DNA from: Acetobacteraceae bacterium
GTDB lineage: Bacteria > Pseudomonadota > Alphaproteobacteria > Acetobacterales > Acetobacteraceae
NCBI GenBank assembly: GCA_947478535.1
Contig: CANJXD010000139.1
Location: 1 to 11,542, forward strand
Length of the DNA: 11,542 bases
Reading direction: 5' to 3'
In this document: positions 6,713-11,542 of the stretch, piece by piece
Position numbering within the stretch: the stretch's first letter is position 1
Layout of the letters: every line of letters starts with the position of its first letter
Notes under the pieces: model-generated
What the model was told of the DNA's origin: nothing
Database searches by the model: none
What the model saw: only the letters and a program-made list of their open reading frames with translations
Translations under genes and position numbers: made by a program

Positions 6713-8401
6713 ATGTTTGCGGCTTTCCGGGGCATCGGTGCCCGCTTTCTCATCCTCGCCTCGCTGCTCGGCGCCACCGCGCTCGGTGGCGCCTATGGCG
6801 CCTATGAGATGGATCGCACCAAGGCGGAGCAACTCGTCGCCCTCCGCCAGGCCGAAGCCGCGCGGCCGCTGATCGAGGCGCTGCGCGCGTCCATCTACGC
6901 CACCGTCATGGAAAGCCGAGGCCTCTACCTCGCGGCGGATCGTACCCAGGCGGAGCGTTTCGCCGGCAACCTCACCGGCCATCTGCGCAACGTCGACCAG
7001 GATTGGCGGACGCTGCGTGGGCTGCTGCCGGCCTCGCTGGTCAGCCTCGCCACCACGACCGATGACGCGGTGCAGGGCTTCCTGCGGATGCGCACCGAAC
7101 TCGCCCGCGTCGGTGTCGAGCAGGGCCGCGAGGCCGCCGACCGCCTCGGCAACAATGAACAGAACCGCACGGTGCGGGAAGCCTTCAACCGGGGCCTGGA
7201 CCAGCTCAATACCACGCTGGCCACGACGCTGGATTCGCGGGTCTCGGCGATGACGCAGGCGAGCCGCGATGGCGCGGTCCAGCTCCTCATCGGCACGGCG
7301 CTCGCCGTGGCGCTGGTGCTGGCGCTGATCCTCTGGCGTGTGCGCGCCACCGTTTCCGGCCCGCTCGGCCAGTTGACCGCCGCCATCGACCTGATGGCCG
7401 AAGGCCGGCTCGATGCCGTGACCCTTCCGGCCGCGAAGGGCGACGAGGTCGGCCGCATCGCCACCGCCGCCGCCGTACTGCTGGACCGGCTGCGGGAGGC
7501 GAAGGCGCTGGAGGCGGAAGCCGCCACGCTGCGCACCCAGGCTGAAGTGCAGCGCCGGCAGGCGACCGGCCGCGCCGCCGATGCGATCGAGTCCGCCGTC
7601 AGCGGTATCGTCCATGGTCTTGGCCGCTCCGCCGGCGAGTTGGAAACCGCCACCCGCACCCTGCGCGGCACGGCGGAGGATGCTTCCACCCAGGTCGGCG
7701 CCGTCTCCGCGGGGGCTAGCCGGGCGAGCGAGAATGTGCAGACCGTCGCCGCCGCGACCGAGGAACTCTCCGCCTCGGTCAGCGAGATCGCCCGCCGTGT
7801 CGAACAGGCGGCCTCCGTCGCCACCCGTGCCGTCACAGAAGTGAAGCGCGCCGATGGTGCCGTGGGCGGGCTGACGAACAGCGCTGCCAAGATTGGCGAT
7901 GTGGTGCGGCTGATCGGCGATATCGCCGGCCAGACCAACCTGCTGGCGCTGAACGCCACCATCGAGGCCGCCCGCGCCGGCGAGGCTGGCAAGGGCTTCG
8001 CTGTGGTCGCGGAGGAAGTGAAGGTGCTGGCCGGGCAGACCGCCAAGGCGACCGAGGAGATCGGCCAGCAGATCGAGCAGATCCGCCTTGCCACCCGCGG
8101 TGCCGTGGAGGCCATCCAGAGCATCGGCCTGGTGGTGAAGGAGATGGACGGCATCGCCCAGTCCATCGCCTCTGCCGTCACCGAACAGGGCGCCGCGACG
8201 CAGGAAATCGCCCGCAGTGCCTCCCAGGGCGCGGCGGGGACCACGCAGGTCTCGGACGCCGTGCTGCAACTGACCCGTGGCGTGGATGCCACCACCAGCG
8301 CGGTGCAGGACCTCCAGGCGATCAGCAGCGCGGTCACCGAACAGGGCGCGGCGTTGAACGGCCGGATCGGCGAGGCGCTTGGCGGCCTGAGGGCCGCGTG
8401 A
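6713..8401 (+). CDS. Methyl-accepting chemotaxis protein (transmembrane chemoreceptor)
   Basis: A 562-residue inner-membrane chemoreceptor. Seen, in order: a short cytoplasmic start, TM1 (about 7-28), a roughly 160-residue helical periplasmic domain of four-helix-bundle size, TM2 (about 188-208, [18 protein letters not shown]), a HAMP linker (about 210-262, with [19 protein letters not shown]), then a long coiled-coil signalling domain. The signalling tip is [20 protein letters not shown] (about 409-428) followed by FAVVAEEV, which contacts CheA/CheW. No CheR-tethering pentapeptide is present at the C-terminus. The ligand is unknown. The ATG at 6713 is preferred because TGAGG lies 9 nt upstream; the in-frame ATG at 6698 has no visible ribosome binding site and would add five residues. 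The final codons (GGLRAA and TGA) lie inside the first unit of the 32-bp repeat array. Confidence 0.93.
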   Translation: MFAAFRGIGARFLILASLLGATALGGAYGAYEMDRTKAEQLVALRQAEAARPLIEALRASIYATVMESRGLYLAADRTQAERFAGNLTGHLRNVDQDWRTLRGLLPASLVSLATTTDDAVQGFLRMRTELARVGVEQGREAADRLGNNEQNRTVREAFNRGLDQLNTTLATTLDSRVSAMTQASRDGAVQLLIGTALAVALVLALILWRVRATVSGPLGQLTAAIDLMAEGRLDAVTLPAAKGDEVGRIATAAAVLLDRLREAKALEAEAATLRTQAEVQRRQATGRAADAIESAVSGIVHGLGRSAGELETATRTLRGTAEDASTQVGAVSAGASRASENVQTVAAATEELSASVSEIARRVEQAASVATRAVTEVKRADGAVGGLTNSAAKIGDVVRLIGDIAGQTNLLALNATIEAARAGEAGKGFAVVAEEVKVLAGQTAKATEEIGQQIEQIRLATRGAVEAIQSIGLVVKEMDGIAQSIASAVTEQGAATQEIARSASQGAAGTTQVSDAVLQLTRGVDATTSAVQDLQAISSAVTEQGAALNGRIGEALGGLRAA

Positions 8402-8540
8402 GGGACCAAGCCGGCGGCCTGCGGGCCGCCTGAGGGACCAAGCCGGCGGCCTGCGGGCCGCCTGAGGGACCAAGCCGGCGGCCTGCGGGCCGCCTGAGGG
8501 ACCAAGCCGGCGGCCTGCAGGCCGCCTGGGGGACCAAGCC
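8381..8540. repeat. Five-unit 32-bp tandem array of hairpins (palindromic repeat)
   Basis: Units run 8381-8412, 8413-8444, 8445-8476, 8477-8508 and 8509-8540 with no spacers. Units 2-4 are identical; unit 1 has TGAG in place of TGCG in the loop and GCG for GCC at the end of the stem; unit 5 has a TGCA loop and TGGGGG for TGAGGG. Each unit is an 18-nt hairpin (GGCGGCC-TGCG-GGCCGCC, 7-bp stem) plus a 14-nt linker TGAGGGACCAAGCC. Unit 1 encodes the last residues and stop of the MCP. Because 32 is not a multiple of 3, the TGA in the linker falls in all three forward frames across the array. Likely roles are 3'-end hairpins or terminators; identical units suggest recent duplication. Confidence 0.93.
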
Positions 8541-8562
8541 TCCGCTGAGCCATCGGAGAAAT

Positions 8563-8591
8563 TTCTAACAATTTCTTCATGATCTCATTAT
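8563..8591 (+). promoter_or_regulatory. AT-rich candidate promoter before the 8651 gene
   Basis: Between the repeat array and the 8651 gene, 8541-8650 holds the only AT-rich stretch nearby (about 8557-8592). It includes the palindrome AGAAATTTCT (8557-8566). TTCTAA (8563-8568) and CATTAT (8586-8591), 17 nt apart, are a weak sigma-70-like pair. A good Shine-Dalgarno (AAGGGAG, 8635-8641) follows before the ATG. The array upstream probably isolates this gene from MCP transcription. Confidence 0.25.
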
Positions 8592-8650
8592 CCGCCTTCC
8601 GTCTCGCCGCGCTCCGTTCTCTGCTGGAAGGATAAAGGGAGAGCGAGGCC

Positions 8651-9519
8651 ATGCCGAAATCGCAGATCGTCGCCACGACAGCGGCCGTGAAGGATTTCTA
8701 CCGGCAGAAGGCGCAGGCGGTGGGGGCCATCGGCGGGTCTGACGGCACCGGCTATTCCCTGCTGCTGGCGGATATGCTCGGCGCCATCATCGATGGCGCG
8801 ACCGGCGGCAGCGCCGGCGGGGCGCTGGCGGGTGGCGCCAACATCTTCGCGAGTTTCATGAACTCCGGTGAGACGCCGGCCATCCCCAACCCGATGTTCA
8901 TCGCCAATGGCCATGACGATCCCGTGCCCTGCCCGCTGACCGAGGCCTATATGGCCAGCCGGGTCTGGAAGGGGATGGGGTCCACCTCACTCAGCCTGAT
9001 CGGCGTGGCAGCCTCCGCCGGCACCGGCGGCGTCAATGCGCTGGATGTGGTGGTGCATGGCAATGCCTCCGGCTCCACTGCCGCGCATCTGATGCATCTG
9101 GGCCTGATGGCGCGCACCTACCGGCAGACCCAGACCATATCGAACTGGCTCAACGTCATCATGGCCATCAAGGTCGCCAAGCTCGCGATCCGCGGCGGGC
9201 AGACGGCGGCGGCGCTGGTGCCGGCGGCGTCTCTGCCGGTGGGCGTCGCCGCGGCGGTGGTGAAGATGGGCATCAAGATGACGGCCTCCAACACCTGCCT
9301 GATGACGGCGATGGCCATCCATTGGCGTGCCTACAGGAACAGGTGCTCGGTTCCCACTTCGGTGGCGGCGGCAAGGCGGAGGGCCCTGCCACGCGCATCT
9401 TCGTCGAATTGCTGGCGCGGCGCGGCCTGACCCGGATTTTCGGCCAGTACGACCCGCTTGGCATGATCCGCGAACCCGCGGGCTGGCAGGTGCTGGGCGA
9501 CAAGATCCTGCTGATCTGA
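8651..9519 (+). CDS. Unrecognised protein, coding frame broken by a single-base shift near 9334
   Basis: I do not recognise this protein. The ATG at 8651 has AAGGGAG nine nt upstream. The first frame encodes 228 plausible residues up to ...AIHWRAY, and would run on to a TGA ending at 9430 as a basic, low-quality tail (RNRCSVPTSVAAARRRALP). From about 9334 the codon pattern with G/C third positions moves to the -1 frame, giving QEQVLGSHFGGG and ending ...GWQVLGDKILLI with TGA at 9517-9519. Re-reading one C after TAC (9332-9334) would join them into 289 residues. Seen: Gly/Ala-rich hydrophobic segments at about 36-69 and 185-207, PNPMFIANGHDDPVPCPLTEAY at about 79-100 (read with gaps, not a known motif to me), and many Met, His and Ser around 130-170. 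No signal peptide is obvious. Either a real indel, a sequence error or, less likely, a programmed shift; no classic slippery heptamer is present. Confidence 0.65.
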
Positions 9520-9539
9520 GGGGCGCCGCGGCCTCTCAG
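9516..9539. terminator. Bidirectional hairpin covering both convergent stop codons
   Basis: CTGAGGGGC (9516-9524), loop GCCGCG (9525-9530) and GCCTCTCAG (9531-9539) form a 9-bp stem with one G-T pair. It contains the TGA of the 8651 gene (9517-9519) and the minus-strand TGA of the DUF3891 gene (9536-9538). No T-run follows on either side. The convergent position, with only 16 nt between the stops, supports a shared terminator. Confidence 0.5.
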
Positions 9540-10324
9540 CCGCGCACCAGCCGTGCTGTCAGCGCCACGGTCGGCGCCGCGGCGAAGCTCGCGCGCATCG
9601 CCGTCTCGGTCATCCATTTCTGGCCGGCGGCGAAGCGCTTGCCGTGCCAGGAAAGCCGCACCTCCGCCACGGCGAAGGGCCAAGGGCTGATGGCCAGCAC
9701 GCCGTCGCCTTCCATCAGCGCCAGCGGCGCCAGCGTGCCATCCGCCATCGGCGCCTGGCCGACACCGCCCATGGTGGCAATCCCGCCACAGACCGCGAGG
9801 CTCAGCGCATCCACCACCGCCACCAGCGCAGAGGCAGTCTCCGCCTGCGCTGGGGTCGCGCCGATCCGCTCCATCAATGCGGCCTGCACCACGGCCTGGC
9901 TTTCGCGGTAATGCCGGGCTGCGGGGCCGTCCTCAGCGTGGTCCTGGTGGCGGTCGTCGTAGCGGGCGTAGATCAGGCTGCCATGGCGGCTGACCAGCAG
10001 CCCCACCCAGGGGCCCCAGTTCGCTGTCGCGCGGGCCACGCCGTCCGCCCACATCGGCGCGTGGAGTCGCGCTCCCACGGCGCGGAAGACGTGCGGGCGG
10101 CCGGTGGCGGGGTCGAGCGTCGGCGCCGCCTCCCACCCCATCCAGCCGACATCGTGCTGGGCCGCGGCTGTCACCACGTCCTCGAAGGGCTCGGGCAGGG
10201 CGAAGCCGGGGGCGCCCCAGGCGCGCAGCATCTGGCCGGAAACCAGGGCGTGCATGGGCTGGCTGACCGCCAGCCAGGCACCATCGAGAAGATCGCGGAT
10301 CAACATCCGCCGAGCATGATCCAT
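9536..10324 (-). CDS. DUF3891 family protein
   Basis: A 262-residue protein resembling the DUF3891 family, whose function is not established. Seen: the family-like start MLIRD (residue 7 on), SQPMHALVSGQML (21-33), an AAAQHDVGWMGWE block (53-65), TGRPHVF (74-80) and GLLVSRHGSLIY (108-119). His25, His57-Asp58 and Asp172 have the order expected of an HD-type metal-dependent phosphohydrolase; that link is my inference and not shown by the sequence. No signal peptide or TM segment is seen, so it is probably cytoplasmic. The frame is open to 10357; ATG 10324 and ATG 10306 (MLIRD) are the likeliest starts and neither has a strong ribosome binding site. It is divergent from the transhydrogenase gene and convergent with the 8651 gene, so it is transcribed alone. 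Confidence 0.75.
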   Translation of the reverse strand: MDHARRMLIRDLLDGAWLAVSQPMHALVSGQMLRAWGAPGFALPEPFEDVVTAAAQHDVGWMGWEAAPTLDPATGRPHVFRAVGARLHAPMWADGVARATANWGPWVGLLVSRHGSLIYARYDDRHQDHAEDGPAARHYRESQAVVQAALMERIGATPAQAETASALVAVVDALSLAVCGGIATMGGVGQAPMADGTLAPLALMEGDGVLAISPWPFAVAEVRLSWHGKRFAAGQKWMTETAMRASFAAAPTVALTARLVRG

Positions 10325-10398
10325 CCCGCAGCGGCGGGGAAGCATCCCGCGCGGCACGGGCGGCGCGGTGCTCGTGACAGGCTTTTCTGGACTTCTCC

Positions 10399-10427
10399 TT
10401 GTCAGACTGCCATGCCGCCTTCATATG
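10399..10427 (+). promoter_or_regulatory. Candidate promoter of the transhydrogenase gene
   Basis: TTGTCA (10399-10404), one mismatch from TTGACA, is 17 nt from CATATG (10422-10427), a poor -10 element. The pair sits 33 nt before the ATG at 10461, in the 136-nt gap (10325-10460) between the divergent DUF3891 and pntA genes. GGGGG at 10449-10453 could serve as ribosome binding site. No leftward promoter was recognised. Confidence 0.35.
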
Positions 10428-10460
10428 GCCGCCACTTTGGCCGAAGATGGGGGTCGATCT

Positions 10461-11542
10461 ATGCGCGTAGCGGTCTTGCGCGAACGGCGTGCGGCGGAAA
10501 CACGGGTTGCCGCCACGCCCGACACAATCAAGAAGCTGATCGGCCTCGGCTGTTCGGTGGCGATCGAGGCTGGCGCGGGCGATGCCTCCGGCATCCCGGA
10601 TGCGCAGTATGCCGAAGCGGGCGCCACCGTCACGGCCGATGCCGCGACGGCGCTGGCCGGTGCCGGGCTGGTGCTGAAGGTCCGCGCGCCGCTTGCGGCC
10701 GGGGAGGGTGAGGTCGATGAACTCGCCCTGATCCCGCGTGGCGCCGTGCTGATCGGCACGCTGCAGGCGGACCGCGCCATGGCGGACGCCTTCGCCGCGG
10801 CCGGCATCGATGCCTGCTCCATGGAACTCGCGCCGCGCATCACCCGCGCGCAGTCGATGGACGTGCTCTCCTCCCAGGCCAATCTCGCGGGCTACCGCGC
10901 GGTGGTCGAATCCGCGGGCGCCTATGACAAGGCCTTCCCGATGCTGATGACGGCGGCCGGCACGATCAGCGCCGCCAATGTCTTCGTCATGGGCGCGGGC
11001 GTCGCCGGGCTGCAGGCCATCGCCACGGCGCGGCGCCTCGGCGGGCGGGTGTCCGCCACCGACGTCCGGCCGGCGGCGAAGGAGGAGATCAAGTCCCTCG
11101 GCGCCAGCTTCGTCGGCTATGAGGATGAGGAAAGCAAGGCGGCGCAGACCGCGGGCGGCTATGCCAAGCAGCTTTCCGCCAATTTCTACGCCGAGCAGGC
11201 CAAGGTCGTCGCCGCCCACATCGCCAAGCAGGACATCGTCATCTGCACGGCGCTGGTGCAGGGCCGCAAGGCGCCGACCCTTGTGACCGCTGCGATGGTC
11301 GAGAGCATGAAGCCCGGCAGCGTGATCGTGGACATCGCGGCCGATGCTGGCGGCAATGTCGCGGTGACCACGCCCGGCCAGATGACCGTCACGGCGAATG
11401 GCGTGAAGATCCTGGGCTATACGAACTGGCCCGGCCGCATCCCCGCCGCCGCCTCCGCCCTCTATGCCCGCAACCTTCTGACCTTCCTGACCACCTTCTG
11501 GGACAAGGACGCGAAGAAGCCCGCGATGCCGGAGGACGATGA
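10461..11542 (+). CDS. pntA: NAD(P) transhydrogenase subunit alpha, domain I (partial, runs off the window end)
   Basis: The NAD(H)-binding domain I of proton-translocating transhydrogenase, which with the membrane and NADP(H) subunits couples hydride transfer between NADH and NADP+ to proton flow. 360 codons are visible. Seen: MRVAVLRERRAAETRVAATP at the start, with the RAAETRVAATP block typical of PntA and alanine dehydrogenase, TRAQSMDVLSSQANLAGY (128-145), a Rossmann GAGVAGLQA (178-186), Asp201 in ATDVRPAAKEEIKSLGA for adenosine-ribose binding, and YTNWPGRIPAAAS near 320-332. The hydrophilic tail (TTFWDKDAKKP) after about 345 residues suggests the split type found in alphaproteobacteria, in which domain I is a separate peripheral subunit and pntAB/pntB genes follow; these lie outside the window. 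The frame is open at 11542: the terminal TGA letters (11540-11542) are out of frame. Confidence 0.93.
   Translation, partial: MRVAVLRERRAAETRVAATPDTIKKLIGLGCSVAIEAGAGDASGIPDAQYAEAGATVTADAATALAGAGLVLKVRAPLAAGEGEVDELALIPRGAVLIGTLQADRAMADAFAAAGIDACSMELAPRITRAQSMDVLSSQANLAGYRAVVESAGAYDKAFPMLMTAAGTISAANVFVMGAGVAGLQAIATARRLGGRVSATDVRPAAKEEIKSLGASFVGYEDEESKAAQTAGGYAKQLSANFYAEQAKVVAAHIAKQDIVICTALVQGRKAPTLVTAAMVESMKPGSVIVDIAADAGGNVAVTTPGQMTVTANGVKILGYTNWPGRIPAAASALYARNLLTFLTTFWDKDAKKPAMPEDD

Noticed and set aside
6683..8473. Long minus-strand ORFs opposite the chemoreceptor gene (ends 6683-8473 and 6925-8676)
   Set aside because: Low-complexity products without motifs; parts of them are translations of the 32-bp repeats (PAGRRLGP and similar). 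The MCP frame has all expected domains.
8381..8540. CRISPR array
   Set aside because: The 32-bp units are directly adjacent with no unique spacers, and no cas genes are present.
9317..9345. Programmed -1 ribosomal frameshift at the 8651 gene break
   Set aside because: No X-XXY-YYZ slippery heptamer and no clear downstream stem or pseudoknot was seen, so this is kept only as a remote alternative to an indel.
9327..9911. Plus-strand ORF over the end of the 8651 gene and the DUF3891 gene
   Set aside because: It runs through the convergent hairpin and opposite the DUF3891 gene, and its product has no motifs.

Overview
The window is very G+C-rich, with codons ending almost always in G or C and long spurious ORFs in every frame. 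The gene set is a chromosomal one for a high-GC alphaproteobacterium. An AMP-forming acyl-CoA ligase, an M3 oligoendopeptidase F, an alphaproteobacterial-type ABC1 kinase with a KVAQ motif, a DUF3891 protein and a split-type transhydrogenase alpha subunit together suggest an Acetobacteraceae/Roseomonas-like genome. This placement is inference; nothing in the window is diagnostic (no rRNA or tRNA).

Layout. (i) 1-1377, plus strand: the last codons of an upstream gene, then a flavin-reductase-domain protein and a short-chain dehydrogenase/reductase-fold protein, tightly packed as an operon. (ii) 1378-1559: a convergent gap with two copies of a 42-bp hairpin-bearing repeat and further inverted repeats. 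(iii) 1560-3308, minus strand: a long-chain acyl-CoA synthetase. (iv) 3309-3402: a short divergent promoter gap. (v) 3403-6629, plus strand: oligoendopeptidase F followed 5 nt later by an ABC1/UbiB-family kinase. (vi) 6713-8401, plus strand: a two-TM methyl-accepting chemotaxis protein whose last codons and stop lie in the first unit of (vii) a five-unit, 32-bp hairpin tandem array at 8381-8540. (viii) 8651-9519: an unrecognised protein whose coding frame changes by one base near 9334. (ix) 9536-10324, minus strand: a DUF3891 protein, convergent with the previous gene; a hairpin covers both stop codons. (x) 10461 to the window end, plus strand: NAD(P) transhydrogenase subunit alpha, cut by the window edge.

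The genes are mostly housekeeping or metabolic: redox (flavin reductase, SDR, transhydrogenase), fatty-acid activation, peptide turnover, quinone-linked kinase-like function and chemotaxis. They do not form one obvious pathway, and I see no defence system, prophage or biosynthetic cluster. The most unusual content is non-coding: two tandem arrays, 7 kb apart, with different unit lengths but the same short arms (ACCAAGCC and GCCTGAGGG) around different G+C-rich hairpin cores. They look like members of one family of 3'-end palindromic repeats. Other points are the single-base frame break in the 8651 gene, an SDR lacking the catalytic Tyr and Lys, and a G8 tract at the start of the peptidase gene.
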